This document shows, one piece after another, positions 41,018 to 49,546 of a stretch of DNA of 64,000 nucleotides (positions are counted from its first letter, which is position 1; the number at the start of each line of letters is the position of its first letter). Origin of the DNA: VFZN01 sp050249615 (GTDB lineage Bacteria > Acidobacteriota > Vicinamibacteria > Vicinamibacterales > UBA2999); assembly GCA_050249615.1 (NCBI GenBank), contig JBFWQE010000006.1:20675-84674 (forward strand), in the 5' to 3' direction. The notes beneath the pieces are model-generated. The model was not told where the DNA came from and made no database searches. It saw only the letters and a list, made by a program, of their open reading frames with translations. The position numbers were made by a program, and so were the translations under genes.

Positions 41018-41789
41018 CGACGCCTTCCGCCGGATGCGGGCGGAGGGGCGGACGGGCCTCGTCACCTACGTGACGGCCGGGGACCCCAGCCTGACCATGA
41101 CGGCGGCCATCCTGAAGCGCCTCGACGACGCCGGGGCCGACGTGCTGGAGGTCGGGGTGCCATTCTCCGATCCGCTGGCCGACGGGCCCGTCATCCAGCG
41201 CGCCACCGAGCGCGCGCTGGCGGGCGGCGCCACGCTCGCCGGGGTCCTGGACATGATCGCCGGCGCCCGCAACGACCTCCGGGCGCCCATCATCATCTTC
41301 AGCTACGCCAATCCGATACTCCGGATGGGCCTGGACGCCTTTGTCGCGCGGGCCCGGGAGGCAGGTGTGGACGGAGTGCTCACGCTGGATGTGCCACCGG
41401 AGGAGTCCGGCGAGTGGCGCAGCCGTTTCCAGGCGGCCGGGATTGATACAATTTTTCTCCTGAGCCCGACGACCACCGCGGAGCGCATCCAGCGGGCGGC
41501 TGCGCTCGGGAGCGGATTCCTGTACGGGATCTCGCGACTGGGCGTCACCGGCGCCCGGGAGACGGTGTCCGATTCGGCCGAAGCCCTCGCGGCACGGGTG
41601 CGCCGCGAGACATCGATGCCGCTCGCGCTCGGCTTCGGGGTGTCGCGCCCCGAGCACGTGCGGGCCATCGGGCAGTGGGCGGACGCGGCGGTCGTGGGGA
41701 GCGCCCTGGTCAGCGTCATCGCCGAGCACGGCGGGAAGCCGGACCTGCTCGACGAAGTGGAACGGTACGTCCGATGGCTCCAGAGCTGA
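41004..41789 (+). CDS. trpA: Tryptophan synthase alpha chain
   Basis: Releases indole from indole-3-glycerol phosphate and channels it to TrpB. 261 residues from GTG 41004: GLVTYVTAGDPSL, DVLEVGVPFSDPLADGPVIQ (catalytic Glu and Asp), FSYANPILRMG, GVLTLDVPPEES and FLLSPTTTAERI. Start lies inside the end of trpB, so translation is coupled. It overlaps the chorismate mutase gene by 16 bases. Confidence 0.95.
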   Translation: MSRVDDAFRRMRAEGRTGLVTYVTAGDPSLTMTAAILKRLDDAGADVLEVGVPFSDPLADGPVIQRATERALAGGATLAGVLDMIAGARNDLRAPIIIFSYANPILRMGLDAFVARAREAGVDGVLTLDVPPEESGEWRSRFQAAGIDTIFLLSPTTTAERIQRAAALGSGFLYGISRLGVTGARETVSDSAEALAARVRRETSMPLALGFGVSRPEHVRAIGQWADAAVVGSALVSVIAEHGGKPDLLDEVERYVRWLQS

Positions 41790-42085
41790 GTCTCGAGGCC
41801 CTGCGGGACGAAATCGACCGGCTGGACGAGGTGATCGTCCGCCTCCTGGACCGCCGGGCCCGGTGCGCGTACGCCGTGGGCCGCCTGAAGCAGGCGAACG
41901 GCATGGCCATCTACGAGCCGGCCCGGGAGGCCACGGTCATGGCGCACGTCAAGGCGGTCAACGCCAGCCTCGGCGGCCCGCTGACCGATGATGCGATTGT
42001 GCGATTGTACGAACGAGTGATGGACGAGGCGCGCCGGATCCAGCGCCTCGACGACGAGCGCCGAACGAAACAGGGCACAGACTGA
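41774..42085 (+). CDS. Chorismate mutase (AroQ class)
   Basis: Converts chorismate to prephenate. A 103-residue stand-alone AroQ domain of three helices: LEALRDEIDRLDEVIVRLLDRRARCA, VGRLKQANGMAIYEPAREA (active-site Arg, Lys) and LTDDAIVRLYERVMDEARRIQ. No prephenate dehydratase domain is attached. It sits between trpA and a DAHP synthase gene, with prephenate dehydrogenase following, so this end of the operon supplies the tyrosine branch. Confidence 0.9.
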   Translation: MAPELSLEALRDEIDRLDEVIVRLLDRRARCAYAVGRLKQANGMAIYEPAREATVMAHVKAVNASLGGPLTDDAIVRLYERVMDEARRIQRLDDERRTKQGTD

Positions 42086-42094
42086 GAGCTGCAT

Positions 42095-43141
42095 ATGGTT
42101 GTCGTCATGAAGGAGCGGGTCACCACCGAGCAGGTCGAGCAGGTGATCGCCAAGCTGGTCGAGTTCGGGATGGACGTCCACCGATCCACGGGCGCTTCGC
42201 GCGTCGTGCTGGGGGTGGTCGGCAGCGGCAAGGTGGACCCGCGGCTCATCGAGATGATGGACGGCGTCCACGAGGTGCTGCGCATCACCGAGCCCTACAA
42301 GCTCGCGAGCCGCACCTTCAAGCCGGAGGACACCGTCATCGGCGTCGGCGACCTCCGCATCGGCGGTGACGAGGTCATCGTCATGGCAGGCCCGTGCTCG
42401 GCCGAGAACGAGGCGCAGGTGAACTCCACGGCGGCGGCGGTGAAGCGTGCCGGCGCCAAGGTGCTGCGCGGCGGGGCCTTCAAGCCGCGGTCGTCGCCCT
42501 ACAGCTTCCAGGGGCTGGGCGAGGAGGGCCTGCGGCTGCTCCGGGCCGCCGCCAACGCGCACGACCTGAAGCTGGTGACCGAGGTGATGGACATCAGCCA
42601 GATCGAGGTCATCGATCGATACGCCGACATCTTCCAGGTGGGCGCGCGCAACATGCAGAACTTCACGCTGCTGCGCGAGCTGGGGCGGGCGCGCAAGCCG
42701 GTGCTGCTCAAGCGCGGCATCTCGGCCACGATCGAGGAGTGGCTCCTCTCGGCTGAGTACGTGCTGGCCGGCGGCAACACCGAGGTCATCCTCTGCGAGC
42801 GTGGCATCCGGACGTTCGAGACGGCCACGCGCAACACCCTGGACATCTCGGCCATCCCCATCGTGAAGCAATTGAGCCACCTGCCGGTGTTCGTGGATCC
42901 GAGCCACGGCACGGGCCGGCGCGACAAGGTGGCGCCGATGGCGCGCGCCGCCGTGGCCGCCGGCGCGGACGGCCTGCTCATCGAGGTGCACTGCGATCCC
43001 GACCACGCGATGAGCGACGGCGCGCAGTCGCTGTTCCCGGGGCAGTTCGACCGGCTGATGGCGGAGTTGCGGATCATCGCGCCGGCGATCGGGCGGAGCA
43101 TCTGCCTCGAGCCGGTGGCGCGGCGGGGGTGGGCACGGTAG
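42095..43141 (+). CDS. aroF: DAHP synthase, type I-beta with ferredoxin-like domain
   Basis: First step of the shikimate pathway. 348 residues. Residues about 1-70 are the ferredoxin-like regulatory domain (VIAKLVEFGMDVHRSTGASRV, VGSGKVDPRLIEMMDGV), as in the Thermotoga enzyme where it mediates Tyr/Phe inhibition. The barrel follows: VMAGPCSAEN, GGAFKPRSSPYSFQGLGEEGL, VGARNMQNFTLL, LLKRGISATIEEWLL, CERGIRTFE and FVDPSHGTGRRD, ending EVHCDPDHAMSDGAQSL. Metal-site Cys, His, Glu and Asp are all present. Its stop codon touches a 15-nt repeat array that runs to the next gene. Confidence 0.95.
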   Translation: MVVVMKERVTTEQVEQVIAKLVEFGMDVHRSTGASRVVLGVVGSGKVDPRLIEMMDGVHEVLRITEPYKLASRTFKPEDTVIGVGDLRIGGDEVIVMAGPCSAENEAQVNSTAAAVKRAGAKVLRGGAFKPRSSPYSFQGLGEEGLRLLRAAANAHDLKLVTEVMDISQIEVIDRYADIFQVGARNMQNFTLLRELGRARKPVLLKRGISATIEEWLLSAEYVLAGGNTEVILCERGIRTFETATRNTLDISAIPIVKQLSHLPVFVDPSHGTGRRDKVAPMARAAVAAGADGLLIEVHCDPDHAMSDGAQSLFPGQFDRLMAELRIIAPAIGRSICLEPVARRGWAR

Positions 43142-43252
43142 TTCAGAGCACGCGGGTTCGACGCGCGGACGTTCGAAGCGCAGAGGTTCACAGCACGGGG
43201 GTTCAAAGCACGGTGGTTCAACGCACGAACGTTCAAAGCACGATGGTTCGAT
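43141..43252 (+). repeat. Seven tandem 15-nt units filling the aroF-tyrA gap
   Basis: Seven consecutive 15-nt units start at 43141 (for example GTTCAGAGCACGCGG, GTTCGAAGCGCAGAG, GTTCACAGCACGGGG, GTTCAAAGCACGGTG, GTTCAACGCACGAAC), each beginning GTTC and sharing GCAC/GCGC in the middle. The first overlaps the aroF TAG and the eighth, GTTCGATGAGCGAGC, contains the tyrA ATG. Nothing else lies between the genes and no ribosome site is seen. Unlike the related array at 9610, there is no inverted arm. Confidence 0.9.
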
Positions 43253-44033
43253 GAGCGAGCGGCTGGCGATTGTCGGAGACGGGCTCATCGGGCGGTCCGT
43301 GCGGCTCGCGTACCAGCGGCGCGTTCCGGGCGCGGTGGTGGTCAGCTTCGACCGCGAGGACGACCTCGCGGGACTTGCGGACGCCACCACCGTGGTGCTT
43401 GCCGCGCCCGTCGACGCCATCCTCCGGCTGATTCCGCGTCTGGCGACCCTCGCCCCGGGCGCGACCCTCATCACCGACACGGGCAGCACCAAGCACGCCA
43501 TCGCCATCGCCGCCCGCGAGGCGGGCCTGGCGCGGTTCGTGCCCGGGCATCCCATGGCCGGGGGCACGAGCAGCGGCCCGGGGGCCGCGCGCGCGGATCT
43601 CTTCGACGGCCGCACGTGGTTCCTGATGACCGGATCGGCGGCCCCGACGGCTGTCGGCCGGGCGCGCGCCCTCGTCTCCACCCTTGGCGGGGTTCCCGTC
43701 GAGATGGCCGATGATGGGGCCGCACACGATCGCCTCGTGGCCGCGATCAGCCACCTCCCGCAGGTCGTAGCGACGTCGCTGCTGGCGCGAGTGGGGGAGA
43801 CCGTGGGAGAGGACGGGCTCCGGCATGCGGGAGCCGGTCTGCGTGACACCACGCGGGTGGCCGCCAGCCAGGCCTCGATGTGGGCGCCCATCCTGGAGAC
43901 CAATGCCGCTGCCATCGCGCCACTGCTGCGTGCGCTCGCGCGCGATCTCGAGGCGGCGGCCGACGGGCTGACCGAGCGCGCGCACGTGGAGGCGCTCTTC
44001 TCACGTGCCCGCCGATTCACCTTCGATCCATAA
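43251..44033 (+). CDS. tyrA: Prephenate dehydrogenase
   Basis: Oxidises prephenate to 4-hydroxyphenylpyruvate for tyrosine. 260 residues: RLAIVGDGLIGRSVRLA (NAD-binding GxGxxG), VVLAAPVDAIL, LITDTGSTKHAI, RFVPGHPMAGGTSSGPGAA (catalytic His), HDRLVAAISHLPQVVATSL, and SQASMWAPILETNA. It lacks a C-terminal ACT domain. The start codon lies within the last unit of a 15-nt repeat array. It ends 7 bases before scoA. Confidence 0.92.
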   Translation: MSERLAIVGDGLIGRSVRLAYQRRVPGAVVVSFDREDDLAGLADATTVVLAAPVDAILRLIPRLATLAPGATLITDTGSTKHAIAIAAREAGLARFVPGHPMAGGTSSGPGAARADLFDGRTWFLMTGSAAPTAVGRARALVSTLGGVPVEMADDGAAHDRLVAAISHLPQVVATSLLARVGETVGEDGLRHAGAGLRDTTRVAASQASMWAPILETNAAAIAPLLRALARDLEAAADGLTERAHVEALFSRARRFTFDP

Positions 44034-44040
44034 TTGCCGG

Positions 44041-44736
44041 ATGAACAAGGTGATCGACACCGCCGACGCCGCGGTCGCCGACATCCACGACGGCGCCTCG
44101 ATCATGGTCGGTGGTTTCGGCCTTTCCGGCATTCCCGAGAACCTCCTCGCCGCGCTGCTCAGGCGGGGGGTCCGCAGCCTCACGATGATCAGCAACAACG
44201 CCGGCACCGACGACTTCGGCATCGGTCCGCTGTTGAAGAACCGCCAGGTGCGGAAGATGATTTCGACCTACGTGGGGGAGAACAAGGAGTTCGAGCGCCA
44301 GTTCCTCCAGAAGGAGATCGAGGTCGAGCTGGTCCCGCAGGGCACGTTCTCCGAACGGATTCGTGCCGGCGGGGCCGGCATCGGCGGCTTTTTCACCCCG
44401 ACCGGGGTGGGCACCCTCATCGCGGAAGGCAAGGAGACGCGCGAGATCGACGGACGCCCATACGTGCTCGAGCGGCCCCTCAAGGCCGACTTCGCGTTCG
44501 TGAAGGCCTGGAAGGGCGACCACGTCGGCAACCTCGTCTACCGGAAGACGGCCCGCAACTTCAACCCGATGATGGCCACCGCCGCGCGCGTGACCATCGC
44601 CGAGGTGGAGCACCTGGTGGCGCCGGGCGAGATCGAGCCGGACCTGGTGCACACGCCGGGGATCTACGTGAAGCGCATCCTCCAGGGCGCGCACTACGAG
44701 AAGCGCATCGAGAAACGGACCGTCTCCCATGGATAA
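44041..44736 (+). CDS. scoA: 3-oxoacid CoA-transferase subunit A
   Basis: With ScoB moves CoA from succinyl-CoA (or acetyl-CoA) to acetoacetate or a similar acid. 231 residues from ATG 44041: MNKVIDTADAAVADIHDGAS, VGGFGLSGIPENLL (CoA-transferase family I glycine motif), ISNNAGTDDFGIGPLL, MISTYVGENKEFERQFL and GIGGFFTPTGVGT. Subunit B overlaps by 8 bases. It directly follows tyrA on the same strand, possibly in the same transcript; CoA transferase action on tyrosine-derived acetoacetate is a plausible but unproven link. Confidence 0.93.
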   Translation: MNKVIDTADAAVADIHDGASIMVGGFGLSGIPENLLAALLRRGVRSLTMISNNAGTDDFGIGPLLKNRQVRKMISTYVGENKEFERQFLQKEIEVELVPQGTFSERIRAGGAGIGGFFTPTGVGTLIAEGKETREIDGRPYVLERPLKADFAFVKAWKGDHVGNLVYRKTARNFNPMMATAARVTIAEVEHLVAPGEIEPDLVHTPGIYVKRILQGAHYEKRIEKRTVSHG

Positions 44737-45376
44737 GCGCGAGCGCATCGTGTCACGAATCGCCCGGGAGCTGAAGGACGGCGATTACGTGAACCTCGGG
44801 ATCGGCATGCCAACGCTGGTGGCGAACTTCGTGCCGCCGGACGTCCATATCACGCTGCATTCCGAGAACGGCATGCTCGGTGTGGGGCCGTACCCGGCCG
44901 AGGACCAGGTGGATCCCGACCTCATCAACGCCGGCAAGGAAACGGTGACGGAACTGCCCGGCGCGTGCTACTTCAACAGCGCCGACTCGTTCGCCATGGT
45001 GCGCGGCGGGCACGTGGACGTCACCGTGCTCGGGGCGCTCGAGGTGGACGAGCACGGCAACCTGGCGAACTGGATGATCCCGGGCAAGATGGTGAAGGGC
45101 ATGGGCGGGGCCATGGACCTGGTGGCCGGCGCGCGCCGCGTCATCATCGCCATGGAGCATACGACCAAGGACGGCGGGCACAAGATCCTGAAGCGGTGCA
45201 CCCTGCCGCTCACCGGCGTGCGGGTGGTGAGCCAGATCGTCACCGAGCTGGCGGTCATCGACGTCAGCCCGCACGGGCTCGTGCTCAGGGAGATCGCCAG
45301 CGATACCACCGAGGAGGCCGTGCGGGCCGCCACCGGGGCGAAGCTGCACGTGGAGGGCGCGGTCGGACGCTTCTGA
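44729..45376 (+). CDS. scoB: 3-oxoacid CoA-transferase subunit B
   Basis: Catalytic partner of ScoA. 215 residues with VNLGIGMPTLVANFVP and the catalytic glutamate in LHSENGMLGVGPYP, then VRGGHVDVTVLGALEVDE and NWMIPGKMVKGMGGAMDLV. All family residues are intact. A short-chain fatty-acid transporter gene 1.2 kb downstream fits uptake and activation of acetoacetate or butyrate. Confidence 0.94.
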   Translation: MDKRERIVSRIARELKDGDYVNLGIGMPTLVANFVPPDVHITLHSENGMLGVGPYPAEDQVDPDLINAGKETVTELPGACYFNSADSFAMVRGGHVDVTVLGALEVDEHGNLANWMIPGKMVKGMGGAMDLVAGARRVIIAMEHTTKDGGHKILKRCTLPLTGVRVVSQIVTELAVIDVSPHGLVLREIASDTTEEAVRAATGAKLHVEGAVGRF

Positions 45377-45416
45377 CGGAACTTCGCCCCCGGGCGCCAC
45401 GTCTGTCCAGAGTGAC

Positions 45417-46427
45417 GTGCGCACCCTCACCCTCCTCGCGCTCCTCGTCCTGACCGCGCCCCCACAGGCCTCGGCCGCACAGCCAACGGGGCCCGCACCC
45501 ACCGCACCGGGCGAGGCGCCGCCAGTCACCTACCGCATCACGGGGACACGGTTCGCCGTGGCGCAGGACGTCCACGTGGAGCGCGACGAGGAGGTCACCG
45601 ATGGCATCGCGGTCGTGGGAGGATCGGCCCGCATCGACGGCCGCGTCGAGGACGGCATCCTGGTGGTCGGGGGCGATCTGCACCTCGGCCCGACCGCCGA
45701 GGTCCGAGGCGATGTCGTCCTGGTGGGCGGCACGCTCCTTCGCGACCAGGGCGCCCGGCTCTCGGGCGGGGTGAGCTACGTGTCGTTCGGCGAATGGTCC
45801 CGCCGGACAGGCCTCTTCGGCTGGTGGCCGCGAGTCGAGCTGGGCAACACCGGCCGGTGGCTGAGCCTGGCGGCCACCCTGTTCCGCGTCTCCATCCTGG
45901 CCGTCCTGATGCTCGTCGTGCTGCTCGTGGCGCGCGGCCCCGTCGCGCGGGTGGGGCGGGCCGCCGCGGCCGAGCCCGTGCGTGCGGCCATCATCGGGCT
46001 CGCAGCGGAGGTGCTCTTCCTGCCCGTGGTGCTCGTGTTCTCCATTGCCCTCGGGCTCACCATCATCGGCCTGCCGTTCGTCTTCCTCCTCGTGCCGGTT
46101 GCCATCCTGGTGGCTCTCGTCGCCCTGCTCCTCGGGTTCACCGCGCTGGCCTGCCGCCTGGGCGAATGGCTGGAGGATCGGCTCGGCTGGCGCCCGCGCA
46201 GCGCGGTCCTGGCCACGGCACTGGGCATGTTCCTCATCATCACGCCGACGCTCCTGGCCCGACTGCTGGGGGTGGCGCCCGACCCGCTTCGAGTGGCGGC
46301 CTTTGGCGTGCTCGTCGCCGGCGCCATCGGCGAGTTCCTCATCTGGACCATTGGCCTGGGCGCGACGCTGATGACGGGCTTCGGCCGTTGGAACAGCGCC
46401 CCGCCACCAATTGGGGCTGGCGCGTGA
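45417..46427 (+). CDS. Exported bactofilin-like plus multi-pass membrane protein
   Basis: A 336-residue protein beginning MRTLTLLALLVLTA (GTG start), with a signal peptide ending ASA. Residues about 55-120 repeat short beta turns, VVGGSARIDGRVEDGILVVG and LHLGPTAEVRGDVVLVGG, the right-handed solenoid of bactofilin-type polymers. From about 150 there are four or five membrane segments (LAATLFRVSILAVLMLVVLL, VLFLPVVLVFSIALGLTIIG, FVFLLVPVAILVALVALL, VAAFGVLVAGAIGEFLIW). A periplasmic solenoid on a membrane anchor is inferred. Function unknown. Confidence 0.7.
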   Translation: MRTLTLLALLVLTAPPQASAAQPTGPAPTAPGEAPPVTYRITGTRFAVAQDVHVERDEEVTDGIAVVGGSARIDGRVEDGILVVGGDLHLGPTAEVRGDVVLVGGTLLRDQGARLSGGVSYVSFGEWSRRTGLFGWWPRVELGNTGRWLSLAATLFRVSILAVLMLVVLLVARGPVARVGRAAAAEPVRAAIIGLAAEVLFLPVVLVFSIALGLTIIGLPFVFLLVPVAILVALVALLLGFTALACRLGEWLEDRLGWRPRSAVLATALGMFLIITPTLLARLLGVAPDPLRVAAFGVLVAGAIGEFLIWTIGLGATLMTGFGRWNSAPPPIGAGA

Positions 46428-46431
46428 GGTG

Positions 46432-46541
46432 AGAAGTCAGCAGTGAGAGGTTGGAAGTGAGAAGCAGGGCCAGAAGTCAGGGGTGAACGGTAAGATCCGG
46501 ACTTCCCACTTCTGACTTCCCACTTCCCACTTCTCACTTCC
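46432..46541. repeat. Inverted heptamer array abutting a start codon
   Basis: Right arm 46501-46541: ACTTCCC, ACTTCTG, ACTTCCC, ACTTCCC, ACTTCTC, ACTTCC, ending exactly before ATG 46542. Left arm 46432-46485: looser units on the opposite sense (AGAAGTC, AGCAGTG, GGAAGTG, AGAAGTC). The arms could pair into a long hairpin. The array fills the whole gap and leaves no purine-rich ribosome site next to the ATG. Confidence 0.85.
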
Positions 46542-47879
46542 ATGCTCGCCACCCTGGCCGTTCGCCTCAGCGAGGTCACCGCGCGGTTCGTTCCCAGCGC
46601 GTTTGCCATCGCCCTCATCCTCACGTTCTTCACGTTCGCGCTGGCCTTCGGTCTCGCCGGCGCGCCGCCGTCACGCATCGTCATCGAGTGGGGCAACGGG
46701 TTCTGGACGCTCGTGCCCTTTGCCATGCAGATGGCCCTGGTCGTCCTCTCGGGCTACCTGGTGTCCACGGCGCCGGTCGTCGACCGGGCCTTCGCACGGC
46801 TCGCCGGCCTGGCGCGGAGTCCCCGCGCCGCGGTCGTCCTCATGGCGCTGGTCTCAATGGGCCTGGCCTGGGTGCACTGGGGCCTCAGCCTCGTGGGGTG
46901 TGCGATGTTCGTGCGCCATGTCGTCCGGGCCGAGCCGCGCGTGGACTACCGCCTGCTGGTGTGCGCCGCGTACTTCGGCATGGGCGCCACGTGGCATGCC
47001 GGGCTCTCGGCCTCGGCGCCGCTGCTGGTGGCCACTCCCGGCCACTTTCTCGAGTCCACGATCGGCCTCATCCCCGTGTCCGCGACGATCTTCAGCGCAT
47101 TCAACCTCGGACTGACCGTGGTCGTCGTCTCGCTGCTCGTCGTCATGGCGGCCGTGCTGCACCCGCCGCCCGGGAAGGCGCGACCGATCGATCCGGCCTT
47201 CCTCGATCGGCTGGAGCGCTTCGATCCGCCGCGCCCGCCGGACACGCCGTCGGTCGCCAGCCGCATCGACCACTCGCGGGCCCTCACGCTGGCCGTTGCC
47301 GCGTGCGGCGCAGGCTGGCTCGCGTGGTACTTTGCGACGAAGGGGTTTGCGCTCACCCTGGACGTGCTGAACTTCGCGTTCCTGATGCTGGCCGTGCTGC
47401 TGCACCCCTCGGCCGCTTCGCTGCTCGCGGCCTCCGAGCGCGGCGCGGGCCTGCTGGCGGGGGTGGTGCTGCAGTTTCCGTTCTATGCGGGCATGTACGG
47501 CGTCATCCAGGGCACCGACCTGGCACAAATGGTCGGAGAGGCCATCGCGGCGATTGCCACGCCGGAGACGCTGCCCGTGTGGCTGTACTGGTATTCGGGC
47601 CTGGTGAACTACTTCGTCCCGTCCGGGGGCTCGAAGTGGGCCATCGAGGCGCCCTACCTCGTGGACGCGGCGATGCGCCTCGGCGTGCCGACGCCGCAGG
47701 TGGTCCTGGCGTATGCCTGGGGGGACATGGCCACCGACATCATCCAGCCGTTCTGGGCCCTGCCGCTGCTGGCTGCCGCACGTATCGACTTCCGCGACAT
47801 CATGGGCTATGCCGCCATCGTCTTCGTGGTTTACAACGTAGTCGTGTCCTGCGCATTTTGGCTCATGCCGGCGCTCTGA
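46542..47879 (+). CDS. atoE: Short-chain fatty-acid transporter, AtoE family
   Basis: A 445-residue inner-membrane protein with about twelve hydrophobic segments. Family segments: ALILTFFTFALAFGLAG, WGNGFWTLVPFAMQMALVVLSGY, AWVHWGLSLVGCAMFVRHV, YFGMGATWHAGLSASAPLLVAT, FPFYAGMYGVIQGTDLAQM and SGLVNYFVPSGGSKWAIEAPY. AtoE carries butyrate/acetoacetate-type acids in E. coli, where it sits with the CoA-transferase genes atoDA, matching scoAB upstream here. The ATG is directly preceded by a pyrimidine-rich repeat arm with no ribosome site. Confidence 0.9.
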   Translation: MLATLAVRLSEVTARFVPSAFAIALILTFFTFALAFGLAGAPPSRIVIEWGNGFWTLVPFAMQMALVVLSGYLVSTAPVVDRAFARLAGLARSPRAAVVLMALVSMGLAWVHWGLSLVGCAMFVRHVVRAEPRVDYRLLVCAAYFGMGATWHAGLSASAPLLVATPGHFLESTIGLIPVSATIFSAFNLGLTVVVVSLLVVMAAVLHPPPGKARPIDPAFLDRLERFDPPRPPDTPSVASRIDHSRALTLAVAACGAGWLAWYFATKGFALTLDVLNFAFLMLAVLLHPSAASLLAASERGAGLLAGVVLQFPFYAGMYGVIQGTDLAQMVGEAIAAIATPETLPVWLYWYSGLVNYFVPSGGSKWAIEAPYLVDAAMRLGVPTPQVVLAYAWGDMATDIIQPFWALPLLAAARIDFRDIMGYAAIVFVVYNVVVSCAFWLMPAL

Positions 47880-47953
47880 CGAGCGGCCGCTCGACGTTTC
47901 CGACTCGAAGAAAACGTGCAGCGGCGCGCGCCGGGAAGCCCGCCGGCGGGTGA

Positions 47954-47959
47954 TAGACT
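47954..47959 (+). promoter_or_regulatory. -10-like TAGACT before the aminopeptidase gene
   Basis: TAGACT lies 9 bases before an in-frame GTG (47969) and about 60 before the preferred ATG (48020). If it is the promoter, either a 17-residue longer protein is made from a leaderless message or the leader is about 55 bases. Confidence 0.3.
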
Positions 47960-48019
47960 CGAAACGCGGTGCCTGCGCGCCCCAGCGTCTTCGAGGAGCC
48001 CGCACACCCCGAGTCCCCA

Positions 48020-49525
48020 ATGCCAGTCGCGTATGAAGTCCCCCGTATCCACGTCCTGAGCGGCCCACCTCCGGCAGTCGACGCGGACGTCCTGACGATC
48101 CCCGTCGCCGAGGACCATTCCGCCGCCATCGTCGCCGAGTTCGATGGGGCCGTCGGCGGCGCGCTCGGCGCCGCGCTGGCCCGGGGTGAATTCACGCCCA
48201 AGGCCCTGGATACGTTCGGCGCCGCGATCGTAGCCAGCGGGTGGACGGCGTCCCGCATGCTGTTCGTGGGCGGCGGCCCGCGTGAGGAGATGGGGCCCGA
48301 GCGATTCCGGCGGATGGCGGCGACCGCCGTCTCGGTCGCGCGCCAGCAGCGGCGCCCACGCGTGGCCTGGCTCGACATCGAACCCGGGCGCACCGACGCC
48401 GCGGACCGCATCGACATCCTCGGTGAGGCCTTCACCGTGGCGAACTTCGACGGCGCCATCCACAAGAGCCGCCCCGACCCGCGCTTCTTCCTCACCGACG
48501 TCACGCTGGTGTCGTCGGCTGCGGGCGCGGCGGACCGGGCCGCGGCCGGGCGTATCGTCGGGGACGCGGTCAACTCGGCGCGTGTCCTCATCAACGAGCC
48601 GGGGAACTTCCTCGTGCCCGCGACCTTCGCCGAGAAGGCGGCGTCGCTGGCCTCGGTGGAAGGGGTCACGATCGAGATTTTCGAGGAGCGCAGGCTGGAC
48701 GCGCTGGGCATGGGCCTGCTGCTGGGCGTCGGGCGGGGGAGCGCGGAGCCGCCGCGCATGCTCGTCGCCCGCTACGAGCCTGCCGGCGCACCCGGCGACG
48801 TCGTACTGGGCCTGGTGGGGAAGGGAATCACCTTCGACACCGGCGGCATCTCGATCAAGCCGGCCGATGGCATGGAGCGGATGAAGGACGACATGGCGGG
48901 TGCCGCCTCCGTGGTCGCCGCCCTCCGCGCCATCGCGCTGTTGCGGCTGCCAGTCCGGGCCGTGGCCGTTGTGGCCTCCGCCGAGAACATGCCCGGCGGA
49001 CGCGCGCTGAAGCCGGGCGACATCCTGAGAGGCGCATCCGGCCTCACCGTCGAAGTGAACAACACCGACGCCGAGGGGCGGCTGATCCTGGGCGACGCGC
49101 TCTGGTACGCGCGGCAGATCGGCGCCACCCACCTGGTGGACGTCGCCACCCTCACCGGCGCCTGCATCGTCGCCCTCGGCAAAATCACCACCGGGCTATT
49201 CGGAACCCCCCAGCCGTGGGTGGACGCCATTCGCGCGGCCGCGGACCGGGGGGGAGAGAAGGTCTGGCAGATGCCGCTCTTCGACGAGTACAAGGAGACG
49301 CTCAAGAGCGACATCGCCGACATGATCAACAGCCCGGGCCGACCGGCCGGGGCCGTCACCGCCGCCATGTTCCTGAAGGAGTTTGCGGGCTCGGGGCCCT
49401 GGGCTCATCTCGACATCGCCGGCACGGCCTGGGCGGACGAGGCGAAGGCGTGGATGCCGCGCGGGGCCACCGGCGCCATCATCCGGACCCTGGTGGAACT
49501 GGGTCGCGGCCCCTTGCCGAAGTAG
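48020..49525 (+). CDS. pepA: Leucyl aminopeptidase, M17 family
   Basis: A 501-residue dinuclear-metal aminopeptidase that removes N-terminal residues from peptides in the cytosol. The C-terminal catalytic domain (about 190-495) has INEPGNFLVPATF, the metal/active-site segments LVGKGITFDTGGISIKP (Lys and Asp) and DDMAGAA, the family signature NNTDAEGRLILGDAL, and ADMINSPGRPAGAVTAAMFL. The first 160 residues are the usual less conserved N-terminal domain. ATG 48020 is chosen; GTG 47969 would add 17 residues of low-complexity sequence. No signal peptide. Confidence 0.93.
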   Translation: MPVAYEVPRIHVLSGPPPAVDADVLTIPVAEDHSAAIVAEFDGAVGGALGAALARGEFTPKALDTFGAAIVASGWTASRMLFVGGGPREEMGPERFRRMAATAVSVARQQRRPRVAWLDIEPGRTDAADRIDILGEAFTVANFDGAIHKSRPDPRFFLTDVTLVSSAAGAADRAAAGRIVGDAVNSARVLINEPGNFLVPATFAEKAASLASVEGVTIEIFEERRLDALGMGLLLGVGRGSAEPPRMLVARYEPAGAPGDVVLGLVGKGITFDTGGISIKPADGMERMKDDMAGAASVVAALRAIALLRLPVRAVAVVASAENMPGGRALKPGDILRGASGLTVEVNNTDAEGRLILGDALWYARQIGATHLVDVATLTGACIVALGKITTGLFGTPQPWVDAIRAAADRGGEKVWQMPLFDEYKETLKSDIADMINSPGRPAGAVTAAMFLKEFAGSGPWAHLDIAGTAWADEAKAWMPRGATGAIIRTLVELGRGPLPK

Positions 49526-49534
49526 CGCGGGTGC

Positions 49535-49540
49535 TACACT
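49535..49540 (+). promoter_or_regulatory. -10-like TACACT
   Basis: TACACT 6 bases before a GTG start (49547), identical to the hexamers at 27979 and 58807. Confidence 0.35.
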
Positions 49541-49546
49541 GAAGTC

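Noticed and set aside
41446..41452. TACAAT followed by a T-run inside trpA
   Set aside because: Lies within well-conserved trpA coding sequence with no gene start nearby; most likely chance.
43190..43236. Pentapeptide-like repeats (ALNxR) on the minus strand and similar repeats at 9609-9700
   Set aside because: They are forced by the 15-nt unit length, which yields a five-residue repeat in every frame; the frames lack starts with ribosome sites and run through the aroF gene or tRNA-flanking DNA.
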